Below, piece after piece: positions 22,935 to 58,373 of a DNA stretch of 64,000 nucleotides. The stretch lies in the NCBI GenBank assembly GCA_963969495.1, contig OZ018321.1, positions 63,022,780-63,086,779 of the forward strand. The letters run 5' to 3'. This DNA comes from Ceratothoa steindachneri. Lineage: Eukaryota; Arthropoda; Malacostraca; Isopoda; Cymothoidae. A program made the translations under genes and the position numbers. The notes beneath the pieces were generated by a model. That model was not told the DNA's origin and made no database searches. It saw nothing but the letters and a program-made list of their open reading frames with translations. Each line of letters begins with the position of its first letter. Position 1 is the first letter of the stretch.

Positions 22935-24535
22935 GCCCACCCGAAGAAATACAAATCCGACCTGAACGGATACAAAGCCCACCCAAAGGAATACAAAGCC
23001 CACCTGGAGGGGTACAAAGCCTATCCAAAGAGATACCAAACCCAACTGAAGGGATATAAAGTGCACCTGATGCGTTACAACGACCATTTGAAGGAATACA
23101 AAGCCCACCTGAAGGGATACAAAGTGCACCTGAAGACATACAAAGCCTATCTGAAGGGATACAAAGTGCACTTGGAGGGATACAAAGCCCACCTGAAGAA
23201 TTACAAAGCCCAGTTGCAGGGATACAGAGCCAACATGAAGTAATACAAACTGCACCTTAAGGGATATAACGCCCACCTGAAGGAATACAAAGCTCACCTG
23301 AAAGAATACAAAGCCCAGTTTGAAGTGATACAAAGCCCATTTTGGAGTGATACAAAGCCCACCCGAAGGAATACAAAGCCTACCTAAAGGAATTCAAAGC
23401 CCACCAAAAAGGAATACAAAGCCCACCTGGAGGGGTACAAAGCCTATCCAAAGAGATACCAAACCCAACTGAAAGGATATAGAGTGCACCTGATGCGTTA
23501 CAACGACCATTTGAAGGAATACAAAGGCCACCTGAAGGGATACAAAGTGCACCTGAAGACATACAAAGCCTATCTGACTTAGGGATACAAAGCCCACCTG
23601 AAGAATTACAAAGCCCAGTTGCAGGGATACAGAGCCAACATGAAGTAATACAAACTGCACCTTAAGGGTTATAACGCCCACCTGAAGGAATACAAAGCTC
23701 ACCTGAAAGAATACAAAGCCCATTTTGAAGTGACACAAAAGCCCACCTGAAAGAATACAAAGCCCAGTTTGAAGTGATACCCCAGTTTGAAGTGATACAA
23801 AGCCCATTTTGGAGTGATACAAAGCCCACCCGAAGGAATACAAAGCCTACCTAAAGGAATTCAAAGCCCACCAAAAAGGAATACAAAGCCCACCTGGAGG
23901 GGTACAAAGCCTATCCAAAGAGATACCAAACCCAACTGAAGGGATATAAAGTGCACCTGATGCGTTACAACGACCATTTGAAGGAATACAAAGCCCACCT
24001 GGAAGAATACAAAACCATTTTGAAGTGACACAAAAGCCCAGCTGAAAGAATACAAAGCCTATTTTGAAGTGATACAAAAGCCAATTTTGGAGTGATACAA
24101 AGCCCACCCGAAGGAATTCAAAGCCCACCTGAAGTGATACAAAGCCCACCCGAAGGAATAGAAAGCCTACCTGAAGGAATGCAAAGCCCACATGAAGGGA
24201 TACAAAGTCCCCCCCCCCCACCCCCTAAGTCAATATAAAGTGCCCCTGAAGGAAAAAGAAGCCCACTTAAAGGAATACGAAAGCCCATTTAAAGGCATAC
24301 GAACGAAAGCCCACCTGAAGGAATACAAAATCCCCTTGAAGCAATACAAATCCCAACTGAAGGGATACAAATCCCATCTAAAGGAATACAAAGCCCAACT
24401 GAAGGAATACAAAAGCCCACCTGAGGGAATCCTAAGTCCACCTGGAGAAATACAAAGTCCACCTGAAGGAATACAAAAGCCCACCCGAAGGGATACGAAG
24501 CTCACCTGAAGGAATACAAAGCCCACCTGAAGGGA
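22935..24535. repeat. 21-bp minisatellite, about 75 units, with a higher-order repeat
   Basis: The consensus AAGCCCACCTGAAGGAATACA repeats head to tail for 1.6 kb. Because 21 is seven codons, all frames are periodic: the plus strand reads KAHLKEY-like units, and one minus frame reads valine/phenylalanine-rich units for up to 152 codons. A distinctive block (CACCTGGAGGGGTACAAAGC and the next ~90 bases) recurs at 23001, 23424 and 23891, so parts of the array were duplicated in larger units of about 420-470 bases. No start context, splice site or flanking exon supports a gene. The array lies 3' of the ACSF2 gene. Confidence 0.95.
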
Positions 24536-24764
24536 GGGCTTCAGTGTTCAACGTGTGAACTCATTCCCCGAATCATCCTTCAGAGTTTGCGTTACATAAG
24601 AGCAAAATCATCGGGCGATGTCATGATGTAAGCACTCTCTCTCTCTCTCCCTCAGCAACGGGATCACCTTTCAAAGCAAAATCTTGAGAATTTCAACCAC
24701 GGATTTTTTTGTGTCAACATAAACGTCTCGGCAGAATTGCCGTACTCAGCAGGAGCGACGAGAG

Positions 24765-25271
24765 CATTGGTTTTCAACCTTTTTCTGATAGGGGCGCCCT
24801 AAGTGCTATCTAGAAGCAGCCATGGCACCCTAATATAAAATAATTTACCTCTAAATACTTAATTACGTGGAAAGCACTTCAAAATTATCCACGATTGAAA
24901 TTCAACCTAATTTAATTGAAATAAAAAATTGAAAATAAATCAATATTACCTTTCAAAGTTTAATGGAAAATTTGAGCTTAATGAGTATTACATAATTCTT
25001 TAATAAAATAATGGGACGTATAGTTGAAAAAACAAAACTCATTTTTTCATTCACTCTGCAATCTTTCTCTTTTCGTTGTTTTTACGTTGCACATTACAGA
25101 GAAGCTTGTTTCAAAATACTTCCAAGTGTCGCTACATGTTTTTATAAGTGTTCGAAATATTTTTTTGGCAATTTAGCCACTTTAAATAAGATTTCTTGGT
25201 CACTCCCTAGGCACCCTTAGTTGGCTCTCGCGGCAATCAAAGATGCAGCTGCACTCCGGTGAAAAACACTG
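24765..25271. mobile_element. hAT-type MITE, non-autonomous
   Basis: The left end CATTGGTTTTCAACC and the right end CGGTGAAAAACACTG are imperfect inverted repeats of the common hAT type (CAGTGGTTTTCAACC). The 8 bases outside, GACGAGAG and AACTAGAG, match at six of eight positions, fitting an aged 8-bp hAT target duplication. The next block inside the left end (GGGGCGCCCTAAG) resembles GGCGCACCC of other hAT MITEs. No transposase is encoded in the 507 bases. Confidence 0.65.
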
Positions 25272-27750
25272 AACTAGAGCCTGTTTTACGATGTGATGGG
25301 CGCTGTCATTTTTGCACTCCCAGAGGAGCATGCCGTACTAAAGCTGTTAGCATCGAGACTTCATGAATGCATTATCATGCTTCAGTTTTAAAAATCTCTC
25401 CTGTAGAATTATAATTCTTCCCAAAATGCCATTTTCTTTGCTATTCTCCTAATCCTTTCGAGGAATGGAAAGTGAGTGCTACTGACACTTTCCTTCGAGT
25501 TAGGAAGAACGAAAAAGTAAAACGCTTCATCTTGACTGTTGAGTGAATATGATAGTAATTTTCGTCTAAATTCCCAGTTTTGTTTTCATAAGCTGCAGTA
25601 AATGAGCTCGAAGACTGCCATGGTGGAAGAGAGTTCAGTCACGAATTTATGTGTGCAACTTCCGCGAGACTCTTAAGTAATAAAACGGCGCATTGATTCT
25701 TTTCTCGCTTTCAAAGAAGTCTACCAACAACACACTTCGTGAATCAATAAAATTAGCTATAACATTTGCTCCACATCGTTCTGTCTTTCCTCTCGGAGTG
25801 GTCTATCTCGTAGGAGCGGACTTCATAAAGTCGCACCATGCGGATAAGTAAATCCCCTCTGCACAAACAAAGGCTACCTGATGATGAATCTTTCGCATTC
25901 TAGAGGAGTTCCAGTTATCTCACGATCAACGAGGAGAAGGGTGCCGATTAAACAGACTCATGCGGTGCACCAGGTTGGCTGCTCTAATCAGTCCAGCTTT
26001 TGGGATCCCTCACGAAACCCTACAGATAAAAAAAACACTTTGCCATCGGATCGAAATCGCACTCTGCCTGAGCGGAAATGGCCTCCATTACTGTCGTAGC
26101 TCACCATGCAAGTATCGGCTGCACAACCTGTCAACCACCTTAAACGTGAGTCAGGCAGTCTCCGTTCAACTCGACTTCAAGATCGGCAGTCCATAAAGAT
26201 AGCCTCGTTAATAGTCGGCCATCTTTCATCTGCTACTGCTAATACATCGATGTGGAGCCTCTTTTTCCAGTCTTCCTTTCTCTGTATGTCTGTCCTTCTA
26301 CCTTGGCATAGTTCCTCTCGTCAGAATATCACCTCGCTTATCTTTGGTAGTCCATCCTTTACCGTCTGATATTCTACACTATTTCATTTACATTTGTAAC
26401 CAGAAAGTGGCACCAATTCCATCATTGTGGATGATATCGTTCGCTCGCAATTTTTATCTCAAATTCATTGTGGGGAAATTGCATTCATTATTATCCATTC
26501 GAGCCCGGTGAGGGTAACCGAGATCTATCAATGTTTTCCTACATTATTTTACGTTGTACCCCATCAACGAATAAAGTTTTAGATCCTGCAATCTTAATTT
26601 CGCAATTATTAATTTATAGCCTAGAGCATTAAATTCCAGAAGTTATTTTTGTTTAATAAACCCTCAATGCACTGAAGTAGTCATCACCCTTGGGAAGAGC
26701 ACATACGCCTTCTCTCGTTTAAGAATGTCGTTACAAATTGCGCCATTAATTCGAGTCACGTAAGAAAGGTATGTGGGAATTTAATTAGGTAAAATCGTAT
26801 AATGTTTTTTTTGTTCGTTGTCTGATGTGCAATCCCGATAAGGAGGGGTCCTTTGCTGGGGCTCGCTCGCTTGTAGACAGCCGATGAAAAAATCTTTTTG
26901 TTTTTACAAAAGTAATAAGCAGAGGGCAGGAACCCCTTACAGAACAAAGATTTTGAATCCTTCTTTGGGGCAGTGCTCCATTTTATTTTTTTAGCGCAAT
27001 AGCAACGAAGGCAGAAATTTGTAAGGAGAGATCTGTGAAGAAAGTGGTGAAGATGGGAGAGAAAATGTGTGTAAGATATATAGCCATAAATCATCCTGCA
27101 AGCTTTGTGGCAGAGAGGGCAAACTGCGTGGTTTAGTGCCGGAGGGAAAGGGGAGAACACAAAGTCTCCAGATATCACCTGAAATGCCCTCGCGTGTTGG
27201 GTGGTATTCCAGCTCTATAACAATGTCAGATTTAATTTCTTACCCCCAAAATCTCTGATGAGAGCACTTAAACTTCCTGGTGATCCTTCCTTCAGTTCCT
27301 ACTTATCTTGAGAACAGTAAGGCACGCCTAATTACAGAAACAAGGACCAGCAAAGGCCCTAAGGTCCGCTCAAGGCCAGTCCGCTTACAGAAGATGTTAA
27401 CTACCACTTTCTGACGTTAGTGTATCATGATCTTTTTTTTTACATGCTTTTTTTAACTATTTCAACTCTAAGGTACACACTTACCTACATGTGTACCCTT
27501 TATATATATTTTTTTATTGTCTGCTGTCTTTCCTGGGCTCTCTACGGATGGCCTCCTACCTTCCCGAGGAGGGGTGTTAGCAGGCTTGCATATAACTAAA
27601 TGCCCTTTCCTTCAGCAAGGTGAAAAGAAAAAATGGAAAAGAATGAGAAAATAAAATAGAGGAAAAGGCCCAGAATTGGAGAAAGATGCACGAGGGCGAT
27701 ATCGACAGATTAATCAAGAGAACTTTTCATAAAAAATCTTTTAAATGTAA
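25272..27750. other. Gene-free stretch downstream of ACSF2
   Basis: I found no exon, RNA gene or clear transposon. The 25881-26370 region has overlapping short frames without a domain. The 26756-27178 minus frame (140 codons) is Lys/Phe-rich and looks like a chance frame. No other host gene is supported here. Confidence 0.5.
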
Positions 27751-27754
27751 ACTC

Positions 27755-27760
27755 TTTATT
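27755..27760 (-). terminator. Poly(A) signal AATAAA, ACSF2
   Basis: AATAAA on the minus strand lies about 77 bases after the ACSF2 stop codon (27837-27839). Another AATAAA overlaps the stop region (about 27838-27833) and is too close to be the likely main signal. No transcript data are available to choose between them. Confidence 0.45.
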
Positions 27761-27836
27761 ATGATTTATAAATTAGTAAAGCCAATAGCCGAATGAGTGG
27801 ATAGATTTCGTAAGATGTCCAGAGGTAATTTTTATT

Positions 27837-52135
<24,299 letters not shown>

Positions 52136-52430
52136 CTGGAAGCAGGTGAAGGGAAAATATTGGGTAAATTGAGACGATGATAGCGCCACCTAGTTTAGGC
52201 TATTTCCCGCCAAAAAATATTGGCAAAATCGATATATTGTTTTGGAGATTGCGTTCTAACTTACCAACTTATCTTAACCTAACTTTACTCCACACCTCAA
52301 GAAAGGCCGTTTCCTAGCCATAAAATTTACCATAAATGATAACTAACAGGTTCGTTTCCTTGTCTTACAATGTGTCTGGCGGCGGATACAGTGTGGCAAC
52401 CGCAGTCCAAAAATAGTGAACCCGTTTCCC

Positions 52431-52850
52431 TTATTCGAGGAAACAAACTTTCGGTAGAAGTTTCCTCGAGTGGTTCGCTAAAAAGTGGTAACTCAGGCAA
52501 ACAATTTGCGCAAAGCTCAGCTTAGAAGAGTTAGAGAATGTCCCTTTCAACCCTGAAGTTTGAACCAGACAGCGTGTAAAATCCTTGCCACAGTATACAC
52601 GTTTGTCGCACCAAAATTTGCCTGAATTATTAAATTTTAGAATACTGTCACACTTAGAACAGTTATATGTGTCTTTATAACGCCCTGAGCAACTAAAAAT
52701 GCCACTGTAGACTCTTGATTGCACACAACTTTGGTAAATAAACGTTCGAGATTGAGATCACACTCTCCGTCCAAGGCCATAAGGAAACAAATGAGGCCAA
52801 ATATAATTAATTTAATCCCCAAGCACCCGTATCTGCCTTGTGCTTGGTCA
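52431..52850 (-). pseudogene. Merlin/ISXO2-like transposase N-terminal remnant
   Basis: In one frame AFLVAQGVIKTH is followed, one frame over, by CSKCDSILKFNNSGKFWC, then DKRVYCGKDFTRCLVQTSGL, NSSKLSFAQIVCLSYHFLAN. This is the pattern of Merlin transposases: FL...GLI, a zinc ribbon (C..C then W.C....C), and a (S/T)G(S/T)WF...KLS...(L/I)..L(T/S)Y segment. The DDE core is absent to the left of 52431. There is one frameshift. It lies just upstream of ACSF2 exon 2, probably in the first intron. Confidence 0.65.
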
Positions 52851-52949
52851 AAAATGGGTCGCTGGCAGTTGACCCAAGTTGGATGAGGAAAATACTCACA
52901 GAGGATCTTCCGGAAAAGGCATTATGCCCGTGACTCCAGGGTTTTGAAA

Positions 52950-53333
52950 TCAGAGTTACAAGGAGTTACAAGGAAAGAAAGTACCCTAGGAGACCTTACG
53001 GTCCATTCAAAGAGGGTACCTTTGGGCTAGCAATCGAGCGGGCACATGGCTGCTCAATTGTTTTGCGTCCTTAAACGGCCACTTTTCAAGACCTTGTCTA
53101 GTCTTGACTTGAACTGGTCAACAGATTCACTGTTAACAACTTCCACTGGAAGTGCGTTCCAGTTATCCTTCTCTTAGGTGGACTGCGTGTCACGTTCACC
53201 TACCCGTCCCCGTCGTTATGCCCAGTCAAGGCAACCTCCCTAGTAAATAGTGTCACCTTAAAAAGAATCGAACTCTCGACCCAACAATTGAAGGGCAAGC
53301 GCACTAACCACTATACTAGCCGGGAGGCTAGTG
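52950..53333 (-). repeat. tRNA-headed SINE with LINE-derived tail
   Basis: On the minus strand from about 53327 the head has TAGTATAGTGGTTAGTGCGC (A box) and GAGAGTTCGATTCT (B box) at tRNA spacing, resembling tRNA-Glu or tRNA-Asp with a ruined acceptor stem. About 100 bases on, DNWNALPVEVVNSESVDQFK then SRLDKVLKSG (53166-53075) is the end of a CR1/L2-type LINE ORF2. The 3' end has short repeats of CCTTGTAACT near 52960. Head, body and LINE tail on one strand in 385 bases is SINE architecture. Chance nesting of a tRNA pseudogene by a LINE fragment is the alternative. Confidence 0.6.
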
Positions 53334-53339
53334 AAGGTG

Positions 53340-55640
53340 GTGTAAATAGCTCTCTGAACTTTGAAAAAATAACAAAGTACGGTTAAACTTAATTTCGTCA
53401 GAATTTCACCCCCAAACTGGTATTACATTTCTATGTAATTTGATAAGGTGAATACCATTTCATATATAGCTTTTATAGATTAGAAAGCTCTAGTCCTCTG
53501 GGAATGACGTCGCTATCGTCGTCTCATATTACCAAATATGGCATTCTTTTATGAAAGTTAATTGCTCTCGTTTGAGTCAAAAAAGATGAAATAAAGAATC
53601 ACAAGAGGGATAAAGCGTAAAATCCTCATTCATAAAGGATCACTTACTGAATAAATTCATTTTTCTCTTTCCGACGCTCATTTTAGCCCGGACCACGGTA
53701 TCTACAATCCAATTAATTCTGTAGTCTTTGAATGGTTAGTAAGGTCTTGGTCTCATCCGGATCCCCCCCCCCTCTTATGATATATATTAGAAATGGCTCA
53801 TTTAAGGGGGATGTGAGATACGGTATTAATTTCTAGTCCTGGTCCTCTGAAGTTAAATGTCGCTGTGGCTGTTATTTCCGAATTTTTAAGCATATATCTT
53901 TCATTCACACGACATAATTAACTTCTCGTTAAATAATAATAATCTTCATGGCGAAATACTGTATTAACACACATCAATTGCCTTGGAATGGGTGAAAACA
54001 GTAACGAGTTCCCGGTCTGCAGATAGTGAAAGAGAGGATCCCAAATTAGCCTTCTTGGGCGTCTTTGCCTTCAGGAAATCAGATGAAAGCCTCTAGACCG
54101 CAGTATACAATAAGAGGACCTATAGGGAAGGATTCCATCAGTGTGCATCAATTCAAACGCAAAACAAACTCGATGAAATCCTTATTTATGAAAACTTCAA
54201 CTATTTTCGCAATATCCTGTTCCCGGGAAGCGCGCGACCCCGAAATTATTTTCTTCCCAGCGCAGTAACAAAAGGTTGTAATGAGTTGCTTTCTCGACGA
54301 TCCTCTTTAGGCCAATCCAGTTAATACGAGTCGAGGTGCAGTTCAATGAAGTGTATGAAATGTAATGGTTATATGTGAAGAAGGAAAAAGGAAGTGAATG
54401 TATTTAAAATTATGGCTGATACTTGTGATCTGAGATGAATATGAAGGGAGAGTGAGGAGTTTACGAGGGATAGTGTAATGGCGTACAACCAGTCGTGTCT
54501 TGTGTGTGTTTGAAGTAAGGAATGGTGGATGGCTGTGATATTAAATGATGGGAAGGGGGCGTAGTGCAATGGTTGATTCTGAATGGGTTAGCTCGATAAT
54601 CATATGGCTGAATTTGAAATTTACCCAAAGCTTCACCCTATCAAACCTATATCTCTCCATGATAGAAGGTACTTCTAAGGGATTTTTATACCATATCTCC
54701 AACCCCTCACAATTTAATGGCTCACTATCTATATCACATAGAAAAAAAGATCAAATACAGGTTTTGCGGGTAGTATTTCTATCAAATCATCTTTCATAAC
54801 ATTTGTACACTTGATACAAAGAGAGGAGGCCTCCGTCATTGGGTTCTCTTGAACTCTATGGCGGGGCCTGGGGAACCTGTTGCGTTTTCCCCTTTCCCCT
54901 TCTGGCACCCACTTTTATTTGCGACTATCCCTTCTACCTTAAAAAAACTAGAGTGATTGCATTTCCTCCCAAGATAACCCAGTGGACCCGCCTAAATCTA
55001 CTTCTTTTACATACCTTTCTCTGCCCATCCCAATTTTTCACTTACTACCCACGGCTATACGCACCTTCTTCCTCTAACCATACCCTAGCCCAGTAGTAGG
55101 ATATATTGCGAGGTCTCTACCTGCTGCGAGGACCGAAAGCTTTCCGGCTAAGGGAGGTATTAAGTTGTTGACTCTGTTCACCGCTTCCTATGCATCCATT
55201 TTGGTTCAAACCCCAGAGCAAAGGTGCCATTACGGCGAGTCGGGTTGTCAAGGCCCATCTTAACTCGAATGCGCAGGACGTGTACTCGTATGTATAAATG
55301 ATAACATTCTGGAATTTTAGGATCCTATCGGAACTTTTCCCTTAACTTTCCAAGGCAGCGGGGGGTCATAGTATATATTTTCCATGCAATTTGTTTCTTT
55401 TATAAACTGTTATTATGTCAACAAGTTTACGAAATAGTGGGCTACCGGAGATGCATGGAGAACCTCCTCCAAGCGCGCCTTGGTCCCTACTAGATGCCGG
55501 GGAGGACAAGGCAATTTGGGGTACCCTTTTAACCGGTGGATGGGCTCTCATCCACCCATACGATTGCGGTAAAAAGGTTTCTCCTTTACCAACTTCAGAG
55601 CTACCCTCGGGCAGCACGGATACTAAAATGGAAACGGCAC
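53340..55640. other. Gene-free stretch upstream of ACSF2
   Basis: I see no exon with homology, no RNA gene and no transposon that I can name. A B-box-like TTGGTTCAAACCCC at about 55200 has no convincing partner. The missing first exon of ACSF2 might lie here or further right, but no open segment with a mitochondrial presequence and a phase-2 donor stands out. Confidence 0.45.
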
Positions 55641-55644
55641 TGTC

Positions 55645-56000
55645 GTGGTATGACATTATATTATATCAATACCATATTATATTTATGATGGAGGGACCAA
55701 TAACTTAAAGGCGAACCGACAAGGGGACGGAACGCCACGAGTTTCGACGGGCGGAACAGCGAGAAAGAGTGCAACGAGGTCAGGTAAAATTTGGGCATTG
55801 GCAAAGCTCAAGGTTATTTAAAGAGGCATGTACAAAAATATAATTTTGTTTACATAAAAATAAGAGAATTAATGGGCAAAATTACATCGAACTTGCTGTC
55901 AAGTTCAATGGGAAATGTAATTACCTCACTGGCTGGGGCTAATTCCAACACACAAATAGTTCAGCCGTCACTTTGCTTTGTTGTTAGCACCTGACTCGGA
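55645..56000. mobile_element. Unclassified interspersed repeat, second copy
   Basis: This is close to 4600-4830 (TCGTGGTATGACATTATATT, GAACGCCACGAGTTTC, AGGTTATTTAAAGAGGC) and to 5245-5330 (TCACTGGCTGGG, GCCGTCACTTTGCTTTG, GTTAGCACCTGACT). The ~400 bases between the two shared blocks in the first copy are absent here, so it is either an internally deleted copy or the first copy carries an insertion. There is no coding motif. Confidence 0.7.
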
Positions 56001-56236
56001 AATAGGGGTATGGAAGGCCGAGAGAAAGAAGCTTATGCGTCGCGTCCTCTTGGCAAAATACTAATTTTGCCCAGGCCGATGCTTTACTATTTATACAGAG
56101 CCGCCGAAAGTGAATTTTAGGCAGTTCACGACATCTCGCGGAACCTCCCGTTGTTGCAATTAGACTCGCTATATGGGACATCTTATTCGAACATATTTCT
56201 GACTCGAATTTTGCCCCACTGATGTAGCTAAATTAA

Positions 56237-56588
56237 CTAATCTGCCACAATTGATGGGTAGCATTCCCATTCTACATCTCTCTCTCTCTCTCTCTGGCAG
56301 TTGGAAACCCACCGACGAATTGTTTTTCCATCCGGTACGGGATCATGACAACGAAGCGCAAAGTGTCTTCGGAAGGAACGTTGCGTTGTTACGACGGATT
56401 CTCCGTTCTTAACAAACTCTTCAATAACAAATGCACGATGCTTTCCACCCCAGGCCATGGTGGGTTGCTAACTGAAGCACAAAATAAATGGCTTTTAATG
56501 TACTTCATAAAATAAAGTTTTTCTTGTATCTTCATGCGTTTGTTTTTATTAACCTTTGAAATCGGGGCATGTTTTCTGCCGCACCCTG
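56237..56588 (-). mobile_element. Tc1/mariner-type transposon piece with DUF4817-like HTH
   Basis: The 5' end on the minus strand is CAGGGTGCGGCAGAAAACAT at 56588 next to TA. A transposase start follows at 56458: MAWGGKHRAFVIEEFVKNGE, then TTQRSFRRHFALRCHDPVPD and GKTIRRWVSNCQ. This is the DUF4817-type helix-turn-helix found at the N-terminus of arthropod transposases. A CT dinucleotide run (56277-56296) then reads as RERERE, and the element breaks off near 56237 without a catalytic region. Confidence 0.75.
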
Positions 56589-56599
56589 TACATGTGTGT

Positions 56600-58115
56600 A
56601 ATGCTCAAATCTTTCACGAAATCATAGAACGGGTTGGATTTGAAACAGCCAATATTGCCTGCAACTATGCGAGTTGGTGTGATAAACCTGGCTATTAAAC
56701 CGCAGCGATTGGCAAAGATGAGAAAGATATTTATCCTTAAGGTCGTTTGATTCGATCTAGTTTGAGGATGGGTCCCTTGCAGCCGTCCTGAACATCACTA
56801 CGGACTTCTATTTCTGAAGGTTCACTTCCTTGCCTACTTTTCAACCAGCATATCACAGAAAATATAGATTCGCAGCCTTAAGGTCTCTTCCATACGCTCT
56901 ATGGATTCTTCGTTCAGTACTGTTGAGTACGTGGTTTGCTGATATAGCAATTTTTTTTTCTTATTTCACTGCTCATTTATTGGGTCAAAGCTAGGCTACT
57001 GTTACAAGGTGTAATTCTCTGAATCCACACATGTACTACGGATGGCGTACTCAATCTAACAAGCTGATATATTCGGGATTGATTGATGCTTTAAGCAAGT
57101 CACTGGTTAAGAATCTGCTGGATGACACCAAGGATATGCTTCAGGCTTTACCTCGACACAGTGCATGATTTGCTTCTCTGCGAGAGTACAGCTTCTGTCC
57201 CAATCTCCGATGGTTCTCATCACCGACCTTATCGTTATATATGCTGAAGAGTAACGTACGTACACCCTAACTCCTTTGGGTTTTAGAGTTAGGCAACTCC
57301 TTCGAGGGTTAGACCCAACTCTCGGGTCGGTGGTGTCAATGCTTCACCAAAGACGCCACCGCCGTAGAGGATACAAGTTGCATTCAATATATGCCACCAC
57401 ACCTCTCCTCCCAAAGATCCACAGCACAGGAAATACTGAATTTGTCTTACTTTGAATACATTTCCCATCACATTGGATCATCCCAAGTCCGAAGGATATT
57501 CGGCTTTTCTAGCAGGTGAGTACGGCAACTTATGCTCCAAATAGGCAGTCGCCAGATGAGCTCCTAAAATTAAAAAAAAAAAATCTGCCGTCTTTCCTCA
57601 GTTTGAAGTTGGTGAGCCTCTTCCTGGCGATGCCTACATCTTAACGATGAGCTAGTTGCGGGTAATTTCGAGCCGGAGTCATTCTGATGATTTTCTTTAA
57701 TTCATAGCTACTCGTACACTCTCGAAGCATTGGAATCTCGGCACTCCTTATATCGTAGTATTCATGATGCCACGAATACTAGTCCAGGGTGATATGGGGA
57801 TTATCTGCTGCTTGGTCCCCGGACATGTAGGGTGGTAGGATATGAGCGCATTGATGTGAAGTTTAGGCTGTCTACACATGGCCAAGGATTCCTCGTTCTT
57901 ATACTAACTATATATACGGAGGGAATTAGGGCATCCTTTCCCCACAACGTGGCAAAGAATATGCGAGACAGCCGAAGGAATAAAAATATGTATACCATCG
58001 CACCTCATTTATTCCTTTGGACTTACTCTCCTTTCTACAATACTTCGATGACTAGAGATCATGTTTTGTCGCCTTCGGAATGGACATGGCCACGAACGAT
58101 CCCTGTTTTTTTTCA
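56600..58115. other. Gene-free stretch
   Basis: No domain, RNA gene or repeat end was recognised. The open plus frame at 57832-58194 and the minus frame at 57289-57471 lack any known motif. Confidence 0.5.
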
Positions 58116-58373
58116 TTATGGTAGCCCATCTGGCGACTACTTACTTAGGCATAAGTCGCCGTACACCACACGGCCTACTACTAGGCTATATTAGAAGACA
58201 AATAACAGAGAACAAAGAATATGTAACTAACAAATAACAATGATTGAAAGCAGACGGAGAAGAAGGAAGCATGCTTAAGCGTCAGGGATAGGACCGCCTC
58301 GCCTCCGCACAGGAACATGCGACCTACAAAAAGAAGCACGAAAAAAAGGTCAAATAAAGGGGATAAGGCCGGC

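Noticed and set aside
22935..24535. CRISPR-like array
   Set aside because: The units are contiguous with no unique spacers, the genome is eukaryotic, and the pattern is that of a minisatellite.
25881..26370. Overlapping short plus-strand frames
   Set aside because: No frame shows a recognisable domain and all are short; no splice pattern links them.
26756..27178. 140-codon open frame on the minus strand
   Set aside because: No domain, no splice or promoter context, and a composition like the surrounding AT-rich DNA.
53262..53333. True tRNA gene
   Set aside because: The A and B boxes are good but the acceptor stem does not pair and the T-stem is imperfect; it is better explained as a SINE head.
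53635..53690. Alternative first ACSF2 exon (MSVGKRKMNLF, donor GTAAGTG)
   Set aside because: It would end in phase 1, while exon 2 requires an upstream phase of two bases.
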